In this document: positions 33,093-42,822 of the stretch, piece by piece
How positions within the stretch are numbered: the first letter of the stretch is position 1
Layout: every line of letters begins with the position of its first letter
Assembly (NCBI GenBank): GCA_017411325.1
Contig: JAFQQJ010000011.1
Span: 62,001 to 126,000, forward strand
Direction of reading: 5' to 3'
From: Clostridia bacterium
GTDB lineage: Bacteria > Bacillota > Clostridia > CAKSNL01 > HGM11501
Length of the DNA stretch: 64,000 nucleotides
Made by a program: the position numbers and the translations under genes
The notes under the pieces: generated by a model
Told to the model about the DNA's origin: nothing
The model's database searches: none
Seen by the model: only the letters and a program-made list of their open reading frames with translations

Positions 33093-33807
33093 CTATGAGT
33101 GCCTTATTTAATTTTTCCTGCCACTGGGCAACCTTTTTTCTGTCCATTGCCGGAACCCCCTCCAACGGATAAGGCATCCCCATTGCCTCGTATTTCTTCA
33201 CACCCATGGTGTGATAAGGCAAAAGCTCAATCTTTTTCACATTGGGGATTTGCTTTGCAGCCTCCCACAAATCCTGAATATACCCATCGTTATCATTGAT
33301 TCCGGGGATAATCACCGCCCGCAGCCAGACATCCACCGGATGCTCTTTCAGCTGAGAAACAAAAAATTCATATCTTCCTATGGAAATTCCGGTTAATTCC
33401 CGATACTTTTCTTCATTGGTATGCTTGATATCCAGAAGCAGTAAATCCGCCAGATCCAAAATCTCACCGAAATCTCCCATACCACCGCCGGCAGTATCAA
33501 TCGCCGTATGGATTCCCTCTGCCTTGCACAGCTGCAGCATTTCGGTCAAAAATTCTTTCTGCAACAAGGGTTCACCACCAGAAAAGGTCACCCCTCCCCC
33601 GCTACTTTCAAAATAAGGGCGAAACCGCAGAATTTTGGCAAACAAATCCTTTGCCTCTACCTCTTCGCCCACTTGAAGTTTCCATGTGTCCGGATTGTGG
33701 CAATACTGGCAACGCATGGCACAGCCCTGCATAAAGACCACGCATCTTACACCGGGGCCGTCAACCATTCCCATGCTCTCGATGGAATGAATATATCCTT
33801 TTGCCAT
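33079..33807 (-). CDS. pflA: Pyruvate formate-lyase activating enzyme
   Basis: Radical SAM glycyl-radical activase that installs the radical on PflB under anaerobic conditions. The 4Fe-4S motif CxxxCxxC is in FMQGCAMRCQYCHNPDTW (C29, C33, C36), the SAM-binding GGE block is VTFSGGEPLLQKEF, and DIKHTNEEKYRELTG follows. Length 242 aa is typical. ATG 33807 has AAGGAG upstream; the longer frame to 33906 would overlap pflB and has no ribosome site. It lies 61 bp behind pflB, separated by an imperfect hairpin (33835-33866). Confidence 0.95.
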   Translation of the reverse strand: MAKGYIHSIESMGMVDGPGVRCVVFMQGCAMRCQYCHNPDTWKLQVGEEVEAKDLFAKILRFRPYFESSGGGVTFSGGEPLLQKEFLTEMLQLCKAEGIHTAIDTAGGGMGDFGEILDLADLLLLDIKHTNEEKYRELTGISIGRYEFFVSQLKEHPVDVWLRAVIIPGINDNDGYIQDLWEAAKQIPNVKKIELLPYHTMGVKKYEAMGMPYPLEGVPAMDRKKVAQWQEKLNKALIETNF

Positions 33808-33868
33808 CTCGCCACTCCTTTCTTTATTTATCGCGAAAAGGGCACCCCAGATGAGATACCCTTTTCTT

Positions 33869-36103
33869 TTAGATACTTTCGTGCATCGTACGGCTGATAA
33901 CCTCAAGCTGCTGTTCCTTGGTCAGCCGGTTAAAGTGTACGGCATAGCCGGAAATCCGAATGGTCAAGGTCGGATATTTTTCCGGATGTTCCATCGCATC
34001 CACCAGCGTCTCACGGCTGAGCACATTGACATTCAAATGAAATGCCTTTTGCTTGAAATAGCCATCCAGCAGTGCAACCAAGTTAGAAACACGGGTTTCC
34101 CGCTCCTTGCCCAATGCATCCGGTGTGATGGAGAAGGTATTGGAAATACCATCCTGACAACATCCCGCATAGGGAATCTTGGCAACCGAATTGAGGGATG
34201 CAAGCGCACCGCTGGCATCTCTGCCGTGCATGGGGTTGGCACCCGGTGCGAGGGGCTCGCCCACCTTTCTTCCATCGGGGGTGGTTCCGGTCTTTTTGCC
34301 ATAAACCACATTGGAGGTAATGGTAAGCACCGAAAGGGTATGTTCCGCATCTCGATAGGTAGCATGCTTTTTCAGTTCCGAAGAGAACTTTTGCACTACC
34401 TCAACTGCCAGCTTGTCCACCCTGTCATCGTCATTTCCGTATTTGGGGAAGTCGCCCTCCACCTCAAAATCCACAGTAATGCCTTCCTCGTTGCGAATCG
34501 GCGTTACCTTGGCATACTTGATGGCAGACAGAGAATCGGCAACCACCGAAAGCCCCGCAATACCAAACGCCATAAACCGCTTTACCTCAGTATCGTGAAG
34601 TGCCATCTGTCCCGCTTCATAGGCATATTTGTCATGCATATAATGAATGGTGTTCATGGTGCTGACATAGAGTGCCGCCACCTCTTCAATACATCTATCA
34701 AAGGCAGCTTTGACCTTGTCATAATCCAACACACCATCCGGCATAGGCTCCGTGTTTTCCAGAACCTTGATGCCCTTTTTCTCATCATAGCCGTCATTGA
34801 GCGACATCAACAGGGTCTTGGCAAGATTTACTCTTGCACCAAAGAACTGCATCCGCTTGCCCAGTTCCATCGAGGATACACAACAAGCGATTGCGTAATC
34901 ATCCCCATAGAGGGGCCGCATCTCGTCATCGCTCTCGTACTGCAACGAATCGGTGGCAATGCTCATCTTTGCACAGTATTTTTTGAACGCATCCGGAAGC
35001 TGCACGCTCCAGAGCACCGTCATATTGGGTTCCGGCGCAGGATCCAGATTGGTCAGGGTATGCAAAAAACGGAACGAAGACTTGGTCACCTGGGTTCTGC
35101 CATCTTCGCCCATACCGCCAATGGATTCGGTCACCCAAGTGGGGTCACCGGAGAAAAGCTCATTATATTCCGGCGTACGCAGATGCCGTACCATACGGAG
35201 TTTGAGCACCAGATGATCAATCAGCTCCTGTGCGCCTGCCTCATCCAAAATACCGTTTTTCATATCACGGGTGATATAAATATCAAAAAAGGTAGAATTT
35301 CTGCCAAAGGACATTGCCGCCCCGTTGTTCTCCTTGATGGCTGCCAGATATCCAAAGTAAGTAAACTGAATTGCCTCTTTGGCATTGGTTGCCGGCTGAG
35401 AAATATCCACTCCATAGCGAAGTGCCATATTCTTCATCTGACCCAGCGCACGAATCTGCATCCGCAGCTCTTCCCGCATCCGAATCACATCTTCACTTGC
35501 GGGGAGGCTTGCATACTTTTCAAAATCCGCTTCCTTTTGCTGAACCAAAAAATCAATACCATAAAGCGCAATCCGACGATAATCGCCGATGATTCTTCCT
35601 CTGCCATAGGCATCCGGAAGACCGGTCATCAATCCCACACTGCGGGCTCTCCGCATTGCCGGTGTATACGCATCAAAGACCCCATCGTTATGGGTCTTTC
35701 TGAATTCCTTGAAATGAATCTTTCTTGCCTCGTCCATTTCATAGCCATATGCCGATAAGGACTGTTCCACCATCCGCATACCGCCATAAGGGTTGATCAT
35801 CCGCTTAAAAGGCGCATCGGTCTGGAGGCCGACAATCTCTTCATTCTCCTTATCCAGATAACCGGGTTCAAAATTATCAATGCCGGAAACCCGATAGGTT
35901 TCCACGTCCAGAACCCCTTGTTTCATCTCCTGGAGCAACAGTTCCTTGAACTTTGCATAGAGCTTTTTTGTCTTTTCCGTTGGAGGCGCCAAAAAGTCCT
36001 CATTGCCTTCATAAGGGGTATAGTTTTTCTGAATAAAATCCTTTACGTCAACGCTTTCCATCCACCGTCCAGACCGAAAGCCATTCCATGCCTCAAAATT
36101 CAT
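33869..36103 (-). CDS. pflB: Formate acetyltransferase (pyruvate formate-lyase)
   Basis: Cleaves pyruvate with CoA to acetyl-CoA and formate, a central fermentative step. The 744-residue protein has the catalytic Cys-Cys pair in [14 protein letters not shown] (near residue 407), [20 protein letters not shown] near 620, and the glycyl radical site [13 protein letters not shown] near 719, all intact. ATG 36103 has AAGGAG upstream, preferred over 36160. Upstream are a promoter (36171-36199) and a palindrome ACAACATGTTGT (36142-36153). Co-located with its activase pflA. Confidence 0.96.
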   Translation of the reverse strand: MNFEAWNGFRSGRWMESVDVKDFIQKNYTPYEGNEDFLAPPTEKTKKLYAKFKELLLQEMKQGVLDVETYRVSGIDNFEPGYLDKENEEIVGLQTDAPFKRMINPYGGMRMVEQSLSAYGYEMDEARKIHFKEFRKTHNDGVFDAYTPAMRRARSVGLMTGLPDAYGRGRIIGDYRRIALYGIDFLVQQKEADFEKYASLPASEDVIRMREELRMQIRALGQMKNMALRYGVDISQPATNAKEAIQFTYFGYLAAIKENNGAAMSFGRNSTFFDIYITRDMKNGILDEAGAQELIDHLVLKLRMVRHLRTPEYNELFSGDPTWVTESIGGMGEDGRTQVTKSSFRFLHTLTNLDPAPEPNMTVLWSVQLPDAFKKYCAKMSIATDSLQYESDDEMRPLYGDDYAIACCVSSMELGKRMQFFGARVNLAKTLLMSLNDGYDEKKGIKVLENTEPMPDGVLDYDKVKAAFDRCIEEVAALYVSTMNTIHYMHDKYAYEAGQMALHDTEVKRFMAFGIAGLSVVADSLSAIKYAKVTPIRNEEGITVDFEVEGDFPKYGNDDDRVDKLAVEVVQKFSSELKKHATYRDAEHTLSVLTITSNVVYGKKTGTTPDGRKVGEPLAPGANPMHGRDASGALASLNSVAKIPYAGCCQDGISNTFSITPDALGKERETRVSNLVALLDGYFKQKAFHLNVNVLSRETLVDAMEHPEKYPTLTIRISGYAVHFNRLTKEQQLEVISRTMHESI

Positions 36104-36170
36104 CAATCCACACTCCTTGCCAGTTGATTTATAGTCAAACCACAACATGTTGTTTTTCAACTACCATTCT

Positions 36171-36199
36171 ATCATAACAGAACCTTAGAAAAAATGCAA
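36171..36199 (-). promoter_or_regulatory. Sigma-A promoter of pflB-pflA
   Basis: Minus-strand TTGCAT (36194-36199), 17-bp spacer, TATGAT (36171-36176). The dyad ACAACATGTTGT at 36142-36153 is just downstream of the start and could be an operator. Confidence 0.7.
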
Positions 36200-36263
36200 C
36201 AACAATTTCTATTCTTTTTTTCCTTATTTTTTATGCGTTTTGCCGATAGGCACCACCTTTGGA

Positions 36264-36292
36264 TTGACATTCCCCGCCCTGTATTGTAAAAT
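36264..36292 (+). promoter_or_regulatory. Sigma-A promoter of the acyltransferase gene
   Basis: TTGACA (36264-36269), 17-bp spacer, TAAAAT (36287-36292). Confidence 0.8.
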
Positions 36293-36324
36293 AGAGGAAA
36301 TGATAAACAGAAAGGAATTTGACT

Positions 36325-37413
36325 ATGAAGCGTAAAATCACGGAAATGTCCGTCTTTGAATTTTTTCTGTGTATGTTTGTGATTCTCATTCATCTGCTTT
36401 CGGAGGGCGTTGATGCGCTTCCAAAGTGGAGCTTTTGGTCTGTTCTTTTTGCGTCCCTGACACGGCTTGCCACCTTTGCAGTTCCCGGCTTTGTGTTCAC
36501 CAGTGCCGTCAAGCTGTTCTACAAATACGGCGATACCCCGCAATTTTCCTATCACAAATTTTTGTGGGGGCGTTGCCGCAAGATTGTTTTTCCCTATATC
36601 CTTGCAACCTTGATTTATTATGCCGTTTTCGTCTGGATGCTCGGCATCTATCGTTTTGATTTGGGAGATCTCTTGGGCTTCCTGATCAGCGGAAATCTAT
36701 CGGCACAATTTTACTTTGTCATATTGATTACTCAGTTCTATCTGTTGATGCCCATCTGGCTCGCCTTCAGTCATAACAAAAGCAAAGTTTTTGCGGCGAC
36801 TCTTCTGCTGGCATCCTTACTCATCACCATTTTCTTTCGAATGTCTTTCCCACACACGGCAAGCATTGCAAAGATTTTCCCGTCCTACTTGATTTTCTGG
36901 GTGACAGGAATTTATGCAGGTCTTCACTATGAGGAATTTTCCGAGCAAATTTCCAAACACAAACCCCTTATTTACATTGGCTGGCTCTGCCTGGCGGTTG
37001 CCCATTGCATTCTCTCCTATATGCAGTTTGGCGGACTGATTGCTTACCGCTTTGCCCCGATGATCGTGGTGTTGTTCTGCTTTTTCTCGATTTTCGGTTT
37101 TTATTCCTACGCCAAGGAGCTTACCATTTCCTTAGAACGGCGTGGAAAAGGCCTGCTTACCAGTATCTCGCAGGCCTCCTATGACATCTATTTGATTCAT
37201 TGTTTGATTATCATTGTTCTCTATCGGATTCTTGCCGAGATGGAAATCGACCATATTCTGGCTCGTTTCGGCATTGCCTTTGTGGTAACCTACGGTCTAT
37301 CCATTATCTTTTGTGTGCTCAAGGCAACCCTGTTTACCAACCTGAAAGCCAAGCGGTTGCGCGCCTCAGCAACAAGAGCCCGCAAGATGGCCCGTAGAAA
37401 ACGCTATCTGTAA
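36325..37413 (+). CDS. Acyltransferase 3 family membrane protein
   Basis: A 362-residue polytopic membrane protein of the OafA/YrhL-like acyltransferase-3 family (about ten hydrophobic helices). The first helix has the family's FFLCMFVILIHLLSE pattern with the conserved His, and WGRCRKIVFPYILATLIYY follows near 75. Members transfer acetyl or other acyl groups to surface polysaccharides or peptidoglycan. The C-terminus is strongly basic. ATG 36325 has AAAGGAA upstream. Its last 48 bp overlap the convergent flavoprotein gene. Confidence 0.88.
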   Translation: MKRKITEMSVFEFFLCMFVILIHLLSEGVDALPKWSFWSVLFASLTRLATFAVPGFVFTSAVKLFYKYGDTPQFSYHKFLWGRCRKIVFPYILATLIYYAVFVWMLGIYRFDLGDLLGFLISGNLSAQFYFVILITQFYLLMPIWLAFSHNKSKVFAATLLLASLLITIFFRMSFPHTASIAKIFPSYLIFWVTGIYAGLHYEEFSEQISKHKPLIYIGWLCLAVAHCILSYMQFGGLIAYRFAPMIVVLFCFFSIFGFYSYAKELTISLERRGKGLLTSISQASYDIYLIHCLIIIVLYRILAEMEIDHILARFGIAFVVTYGLSIIFCVLKATLFTNLKAKRLRASATRARKMARRKRYL

Positions 37414-38595
37414 ATTGAATCCACCGGTATAGGCATCCACATCCAGAATCTCTCCGGCAAAGTAAAGACCGGAAATCAGTTTGGATTCCATGGTCGAGGG
37501 ATTGACCTCCTTGACGCTGACTCCGCCGGATGTGATAATCGCCTGTTCAATCGGGCAGAATCCGGTAATGTGAAATTCCAGATTTTTTAAGATTTTCCCA
37601 AGTAAGCTCCGTTCCTCTTTGGTGACGGAGTTTACTTTTTTATAAGGGTCAATTCCGCTGATGGCAATCACCTCCGGAATCAAACGAATGGGTAAAAGTG
37701 CACCCAAGCTGTTCCGAAAATCCCGATTCAGGTTTTTCTGGAAATCCCGCAAAATCCGCTCATCCAACTGCTTTTCATCCAGCGCCGGCTTTAAGTCCAG
37801 TACCAGTCGATATTCTTCCTTGCCCATATTACGCATATGGGCACTGGCACTCAGCACCGTAGGTCCGGTCAGTCCAAAGTGTGCAAACATCATCTCGCCA
37901 AAGTCGGCGTAAACCTTTTTCCCTCTTCCATCCAGAACAGTAAGTGCAACATTTTTTAAGGAAAGTCCCGCAAGCGCAGAAACCCAATCCTCCTCCACCT
38001 CTAAAGGCACCAAGGAGGGACGGATGTCAGTAATGGTATGACCAAAATTTTCCGCAAAGGTATAGCCGTCACCGGTGGAACCGGTTTTCTGGTAAGAAAG
38101 TCCTCCGGTTGCCAGAATCACACGATCGGCAAAAATCTTGCCACGCTTTTCGGTGAGAACCCCGCAAACAGCACCATCCTCCGCCAGAATATCATCCACT
38201 CGGTCGCAAATCAGTTCCACATTGTTTTGAATGAGAAATTGACGCATCGCCGTCACAATATCCTGACTTTTGTCCGAAACAGGGAAGACCCGCTCTCCCC
38301 GTTCTACCTTGAGCGGAACGCCTAAGGATTCAAAAAACGCCATGGTCTGTTGATTGGTAAAACCATAAAAGGCGCTATACAAAAAGGAGCCGTTGGTGGG
38401 AACATTCTGAATCAAATCCTGCACATCCTCACAGGCATTGGTCACATTGCAACGGCCTTTTCCTGTAATCATCAGCTTTTTGCCCAGCATCTTATTCTGT
38501 TCTATCAGTTTGACCTTATGTCCCCGCTGGGCTGCAACACCTGCCGCCATCATTCCGGCAGGACCGCCGCCAATGACAATCACCTGCTTACTCAT
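37366..38595 (-). CDS. HI0933/BaiN-type NAD(P)/FAD-dependent oxidoreductase
   Basis: A 409-residue flavoprotein of the HI0933 family (also annotated aminoacetone oxidase-like). N-terminal FAD motif VIVIGGGPAGMMAAGVAAQR, then the family signature GKKLMITGKGRCNVTNAC near 38-56, ATGGLSYQKTGSTGDGY near 160, and the C-terminal LYFAGEILDVDAYTGGFNLQ near 375. Physiological substrate generally unknown. GAGGTG precedes ATG 38595. It is convergent and overlapping by 48 bp with the acyltransferase gene, with no terminator between them. Confidence 0.9.
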   Translation of the reverse strand: MSKQVIVIGGGPAGMMAAGVAAQRGHKVKLIEQNKMLGKKLMITGKGRCNVTNACEDVQDLIQNVPTNGSFLYSAFYGFTNQQTMAFFESLGVPLKVERGERVFPVSDKSQDIVTAMRQFLIQNNVELICDRVDDILAEDGAVCGVLTEKRGKIFADRVILATGGLSYQKTGSTGDGYTFAENFGHTITDIRPSLVPLEVEEDWVSALAGLSLKNVALTVLDGRGKKVYADFGEMMFAHFGLTGPTVLSASAHMRNMGKEEYRLVLDLKPALDEKQLDERILRDFQKNLNRDFRNSLGALLPIRLIPEVIAISGIDPYKKVNSVTKEERSLLGKILKNLEFHITGFCPIEQAIITSGGVSVKEVNPSTMESKLISGLYFAGEILDVDAYTGGFNLQIAFSTGHLAGSCC

Positions 38596-38616
38596 CCAAT
38601 CACCTCAAATCTGCAG

Positions 38617-38642
38617 AAAGGACAACCGTTTGGTTGTCCTTT
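38617..38642 (-). terminator. Terminator-like hairpin after galK
   Basis: Stem AAAGGACAACC/GGTTGTCCTTT. The U tract is short. Confidence 0.65.
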
Positions 38643-38650
38643 GTCTTTAT

Positions 38651-39838
38651 TTAGCAAATTTCTCTTCCGCCGTTGCCAATTTCAGTCACATAGAAGGATG
38701 CTTCATGGCCGAATTTATCAAGATATGCCTTGCCAACGGTTTCAATATAGGTATCGATGGCATCATCCTTGATGATGGCAACAGTACAACCGCCAAAGCC
38801 GGCACCGGTCATGCGAATTCCCAGCACGCCATCGATTTTTCTGCCCTCCGCTACCACAAAATCAAGCTCCGGACAGGTTACTTCATAATCATACTGCAAG
38901 GAATCGTGAGAACCATTCATAAATGCGCCAAACGCCGCAATGTCATTGGCTTTCATTGCCGCTGCACTCTGGCGTACACGGTCACATTCATAAACCACGT
39001 GCTTGATTCTCTTTCTGGTAACTTCATTCTCAATCAGCATTTTATGTTCTTCAAACTGCTCCTTGGTCACATCCGAGAGCTGTTCAATGTTGGGAAGTGC
39101 CGCCTTCAAGGCGTTCAGTCCCTCTTCACACTCACCTCTGCGCTCATTGTACTTGGAACTGCCAAGAGAATGCTTCACATTGGTATTGGTCAGCACAATT
39201 TTGCTTCCCTCCAGTTTCAGGGGAAGATGCTCATATTCCAAGGTTGCACAGTTGAGGTAAACCGCGTGGTCCGCCTTACCCATTGCGGATGCAAACTGGT
39301 CCATAATACCGCATTTTACCCCGATGAAGTTGTGCTCTGCTTTTTGAGAAATCAACGCCATCTCAATCATATCGATTTCTTTTTCTATCCCTGCCTTTTC
39401 ATTGGCAAAGGTTGCAAGACAAAGTGCGGTGGAAACCTCAATCGCCGCCGAGGAAGAAAGTCCGCCGCCGTGAGGCACGGTATCATCATAGAGCAAGTCG
39501 CAACCGCCTACCCCGTAGCCTGCCGCAATCAACTCCAGCGCAACGCCAAGCTGATAGTCTCCCCATTTCAGTTTGCCTTTCAGCTCCTCCATCTCAGAAA
39601 TCTTGGTTTCAACCAGAATATCCAAATCGGTCGCCTTTAAGCGGATGATGTCATCCTCTCTCTTTCTGGCAACCAAGGTGGTCTGCATAGTAAGTGCCGC
39701 AGGCAAAACGCAACCGCCGCAATAGTCAATATGCTCGCCAATCAGGTTCACACGGCCGGGGGATGCAAATACCCGCAATTCTCCACCGTTATCTCCAAAG
39801 GTTTCAAGGAATAATTGTTTCATTTCTGTGATTTCCAT
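38651..39838 (-). CDS. galK: Galactokinase
   Basis: Phosphorylates galactose to galactose-1-phosphate (Leloir pathway, cytoplasm). A 395-residue GHMP kinase with the galactokinase signature GRVNLIGEHIDYCGG (near 29-43), the ATP-binding loop PHGGGLSSSAAIEV (near 122) and the C-terminal GHMP motif GIRMTGAGFGGCTVA (near 345). AGGAGG precedes ATG 39838. It follows galT by 15 bp. No galE is in the window. Confidence 0.95.
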   Translation of the reverse strand: MEITEMKQLFLETFGDNGGELRVFASPGRVNLIGEHIDYCGGCVLPAALTMQTTLVARKREDDIIRLKATDLDILVETKISEMEELKGKLKWGDYQLGVALELIAAGYGVGGCDLLYDDTVPHGGGLSSSAAIEVSTALCLATFANEKAGIEKEIDMIEMALISQKAEHNFIGVKCGIMDQFASAMGKADHAVYLNCATLEYEHLPLKLEGSKIVLTNTNVKHSLGSSKYNERRGECEEGLNALKAALPNIEQLSDVTKEQFEEHKMLIENEVTRKRIKHVVYECDRVRQSAAAMKANDIAAFGAFMNGSHDSLQYDYEVTCPELDFVVAEGRKIDGVLGIRMTGAGFGGCTVAIIKDDAIDTYIETVGKAYLDKFGHEASFYVTEIGNGGREIC

Positions 39839-39853
39839 AATTAAACTTCCTCC

Positions 39854-41350
39854 TTAAATTTGTTCAACAAAACGGTCAAATGCCGCCATTCCCTCTGCAT
39901 CCCGACGGTAAACCCCCGCATGCTCCAGAACAGTTGCAAATACCTTACCTACTTCTGCCCGCAAAATTTCCTGTACATTCTCTTTGTTTAATTCGGGATA
40001 CGCTTTCTTGATTGCTTCTGCCCAATCCTTGTGGGAGGCAGTTTTTTCATTCAAGCCCATATCCGCACCGCTGACCAAGGCATCGGCAACTGCATCTAAT
40101 TCTTCCACCAGACGGGAGGGAAGCACCGCAAGGCCCATAACCTCAATCAAGCCGATGTTCTCCTTTTTGATGTGATGCAGCTCTGCGTGAGGATGATACA
40201 CCCCAAGAGGATGCTCCTCGGTGGTGATATTGTTTCTCAATACCAAATCCATCACAAATTCGCCATTTTCCATTGCTGCAATGGGAGTAATGGTGTTGTG
40301 AGGCTCCCCATCGGTTTCGGCGTAGATAAAAGCACTTTCATCAGTATAGGCTCTCCAGCTCTTCAAAATCCGGTCAGAAAGTTCCACGATTTGTTCTTCA
40401 TCGCTGCCCTTTAACCGAAGCACCGACATAGGCCATTTCACACGGCTGACAGACACATCCTCAAAGCCGGGAATGGTGTAAAACTTTTCACTCTCTGCTT
40501 TCTGCATTGCAAAGCGGTGGTTGCCACCCTGAAAATGCTCATGAGAGAGAATGGAACCACCCACAATGGGCAAATCCGCATTGGAACCAATGATGTAATG
40601 AGGGAAATTCTTCACAAAGCTCAAAAGCTTGGAAAACGCACTTTTATCAATCACCATGGGCAGATGCTCTTGATTAAACACGATACAATGTTCGTTGTAA
40701 TACACATAGGGAGAATACTGAAATCCCCATTTTTGTCCGCAGATATCAATGGGAATAATCCGGTGATTCTGTCTGGCAGGGTGATTCACTCTTCCGCCAT
40801 AGCCCTCGTTCTCTACGCAAAGCTGACATTTGGGGTAAGAAGACTGCTTTTGCAGTTTTGCCGCCGCAATCGCTTTGGGGTCTTTCTCCGGTTTGGAGCG
40901 ATTAATGGTGATTTCCATCTCGCCGTAGGCGGATTCGGATAACCATTTGATATCTTTTTGGATTCTTCCTCTGCGTATGTAGTTGTTGTCCTGAGACAGC
41001 TTGTAGAAATAATCCGTCGCCGCCTTGGGGGACTCCTGATAAAGTTCTCTGAACTTTTGAATCACTGTGGAGGGAAACGGGGTCAGGGTTTCCATGATCT
41101 CGGTATCAAAGATATCCCGATACACCACGCTGTTGTTTTCCAGCATCCCGTTTTCTGCCGCATAGTCGGTGATGGCAGTCAGAATCTCATCCAGTTCTTC
41201 CGCACCAGAACATTCCGCGCCGGTTTCTTCATAACTATCCAAGTGTAACTTGGTCAAAAGCCGGTTTCTCACATAAAATCTATCCGCATCATCTATCAAT
41301 CCGGTCAACACGCCGTAAGATACCAGCTTGTCAATTGCTTCATAAATCAT
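39854..41350 (-). CDS. galT: UDP-glucose--hexose-1-phosphate uridylyltransferase, class II (Firmicutes type)
   Basis: Transfers UMP between UDP-glucose and galactose-1-phosphate. At 498 residues it matches the long GalT_2 family of Firmicutes rather than the short HIT-type enzyme. Seen: RQNHRIIPIDICGQKWGFQY (near 200), SILSHEHFQGGNHRFAM (near 280; catalytic His region), and GVYHPHAELHHIKKENIGLI (near 390). Start at ATG 41350 with GAGGAG upstream. First gene of galT-galK, behind a TTGACA promoter. Confidence 0.94.
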   Translation of the reverse strand: MIYEAIDKLVSYGVLTGLIDDADRFYVRNRLLTKLHLDSYEETGAECSGAEELDEILTAITDYAAENGMLENNSVVYRDIFDTEIMETLTPFPSTVIQKFRELYQESPKAATDYFYKLSQDNNYIRRGRIQKDIKWLSESAYGEMEITINRSKPEKDPKAIAAAKLQKQSSYPKCQLCVENEGYGGRVNHPARQNHRIIPIDICGQKWGFQYSPYVYYNEHCIVFNQEHLPMVIDKSAFSKLLSFVKNFPHYIIGSNADLPIVGGSILSHEHFQGGNHRFAMQKAESEKFYTIPGFEDVSVSRVKWPMSVLRLKGSDEEQIVELSDRILKSWRAYTDESAFIYAETDGEPHNTITPIAAMENGEFVMDLVLRNNITTEEHPLGVYHPHAELHHIKKENIGLIEVMGLAVLPSRLVEELDAVADALVSGADMGLNEKTASHKDWAEAIKKAYPELNKENVQEILRAEVGKVFATVLEHAGVYRRDAEGMAAFDRFVEQI

Positions 41351-41405
41351 TGTATTACTCCTCTTGCCAAAACTGTCCACAAAAAGACAGTATTTTATCG
41401 TTTTT

Positions 41406-41435
41406 ATTTTACAATATTTACCCCCCTCTTGTCAA
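41406..41435 (-). promoter_or_regulatory. Sigma-A promoter of galT-galK
   Basis: Minus-strand TTGACA (41430-41435), 18-bp spacer, TAAAAT (41406-41411). Confidence 0.75.
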
Positions 41436-41459
41436 TGCAAAATCCCCAATTTCCAAAGA

Positions 41460-41487
41460 AAAGGCTGTCCTACGGACAGCCTTTTTC
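41460..41487 (-). terminator. Terminator overlapping the end of the rlmD-like gene
   Basis: Stem AAAGGCTGTCC/GGACAGCCTTT. The TAG stop codon of the methyltransferase lies in the loop. Confidence 0.85.
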
Positions 41488-42813
41488 TTTTACTAAAAGT
41501 GTAACAGTTTCCACATGCGAAGTTTTTGGGAACATATTGACCGGAACCACCGGCTTTACGCTGTAGCCGTGTTCGGTCAGATACTTCAAATCCCGCGCCA
41601 GAGTCGATGGCTTACAGGAAACATAAACAATCCGCTTGGGTTTTACCTGAGTGACCGTCTTTAGCAAGGATTCCTCGCACCCTTTTCTGGGCGGGTCTAA
41701 AATCACTACGTCGGGTTTTTCCCCATTCTGCACCAGACGGGGTGCAAGGGATTCTGCCTTGCCACAGTAAAATTCAGCATTGTCGATTCCGTTCAGGCGG
41801 GCATTGGCCTTGGCGTTTTCAATCGCATCGGGAACCACCTCAACCCCTACCACCTTTTTGGCTTTGTCTGCCATAAAAAGTCCAATGGTGCCGATTCCGC
41901 AATACAAATCCCACAGCACCTCTTTGCCGCTAAGGTCGGCAAACTCCTTGGCAAGCTCATAGAGCCGCAAGGTTGCCTTGGGGTTCACCTGATAAAACGA
42001 AAGAGGCGAAATCTGAAACTTCACCTTGCCGATACTGTCAGTTAAACATCCATCCCCCCAAAGGGTATGATTTTCATAGCCCAGCACCACATTGGTAGGC
42101 TTTTCATTGACATTCTGGACAATCCCCGCAATGGGCAGGCTGAGGCCCCGCAGACGGTCAATCAATTCCTGCCTATGGGGAATGTTTTTCTCAGCGGTGA
42201 CCAAGGTCACCAGAATCCCACTTTCGCCGTTTCGGGTATAAATATGCCGCACCAAGCCGCTGTGGGTGCTTTCCTCATAAGCCGGAACAGAAAATTCCTC
42301 CATCCAGTCTGTCACCGCTTTCAGGATTTCCTGATTCCACTTTCCTTGTATCAGGCAGTCCTCTACCGGAATCACGTTATGGCTGTTTCTGCGATAAAGT
42401 CCCATCCCCTCAGGGGTAACAGGAAATTGCGCCTTGTTGCGATAACGGACTTCCTCCGATGGCATCTCCACCGGCTCGGCATCTATATCCAGCTTTCCAA
42501 TACGACGCAGACAATCGGTGACCTTTTGTCGTTTGTAGGCAAGCTCGGTTTCGGTGTCCATATGCCAGAGCTGACAACCGCCGCATTGATAAAAATGAGG
42601 GCACTCCGCCTTTCTTCTGCCAAAGGAGGGTTTTTGCACCTCCAGCAGCTTTCCGTAGGCATAATTTTTCAACACCTTGACAATCAGCACCTGCACCTTT
42701 TCACCTACAATGGTATGAGGCACAAAAACCGCCACGCCGTCGATTCTGCCGACGCCGTCGCCCTCCTCAGTCATACCGGTGATTTCCACCTCGTAAATCT
42801 CATTCTTCTGCAT
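41470..42813 (-). CDS. 23S rRNA (uracil-5-)-methyltransferase RumA/RlmD type
   Basis: SAM-dependent m5U methyltransferase acting on 23S rRNA (RlmD/RlmCD-like). The 447-residue protein has an N-terminal TRAM domain (YEVEITGMTEEGDGVGRID), the Fe-S cluster motif CPHFYQCGGCQLWH (near 72), SAM motifs WDLYCGIGTIGLFMADKAKK (near 300), VVILDPPRKGC (near 372), the catalytic Cys in YVSCKPSTLARDL (near 397) and NMFPKTSHVETVTLL at the end. Whether it targets U1939, U747 or both cannot be told. Last gene of recD2-recR-GH26-rlmD, 9 bp after the GH26-like gene. Confidence 0.9.
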   Translation of the reverse strand: MQKNEIYEVEITGMTEEGDGVGRIDGVAVFVPHTIVGEKVQVLIVKVLKNYAYGKLLEVQKPSFGRRKAECPHFYQCGGCQLWHMDTETELAYKRQKVTDCLRRIGKLDIDAEPVEMPSEEVRYRNKAQFPVTPEGMGLYRRNSHNVIPVEDCLIQGKWNQEILKAVTDWMEEFSVPAYEESTHSGLVRHIYTRNGESGILVTLVTAEKNIPHRQELIDRLRGLSLPIAGIVQNVNEKPTNVVLGYENHTLWGDGCLTDSIGKVKFQISPLSFYQVNPKATLRLYELAKEFADLSGKEVLWDLYCGIGTIGLFMADKAKKVVGVEVVPDAIENAKANARLNGIDNAEFYCGKAESLAPRLVQNGEKPDVVILDPPRKGCEESLLKTVTQVKPKRIVYVSCKPSTLARDLKYLTEHGYSVKPVVPVNMFPKTSHVETVTLLVKEKGCP

Positions 42814-42822
42814 AGTTTCTCC

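Noticed and set aside
32634..33098. Apparent 154-codon frame with SSSWTRT-type repeats
   Set aside because: The repeats are the translated antisense of the tRNA-Asn and its duplicated 3' end.
33851..35758. 635-codon plus-strand open frame
   Set aside because: It is the antisense shadow of pflB, which is complete with catalytic and radical motifs on the minus strand.
36142..36153. ACAACATGTTGT as a Rex (NADH-sensing) operator for pflBA
   Set aside because: The Rex consensus is a longer dyad with an AT-rich core (TTGTTAA-N4-TTAACAA). Only the outer bases agree, so it is left as an unassigned palindrome.
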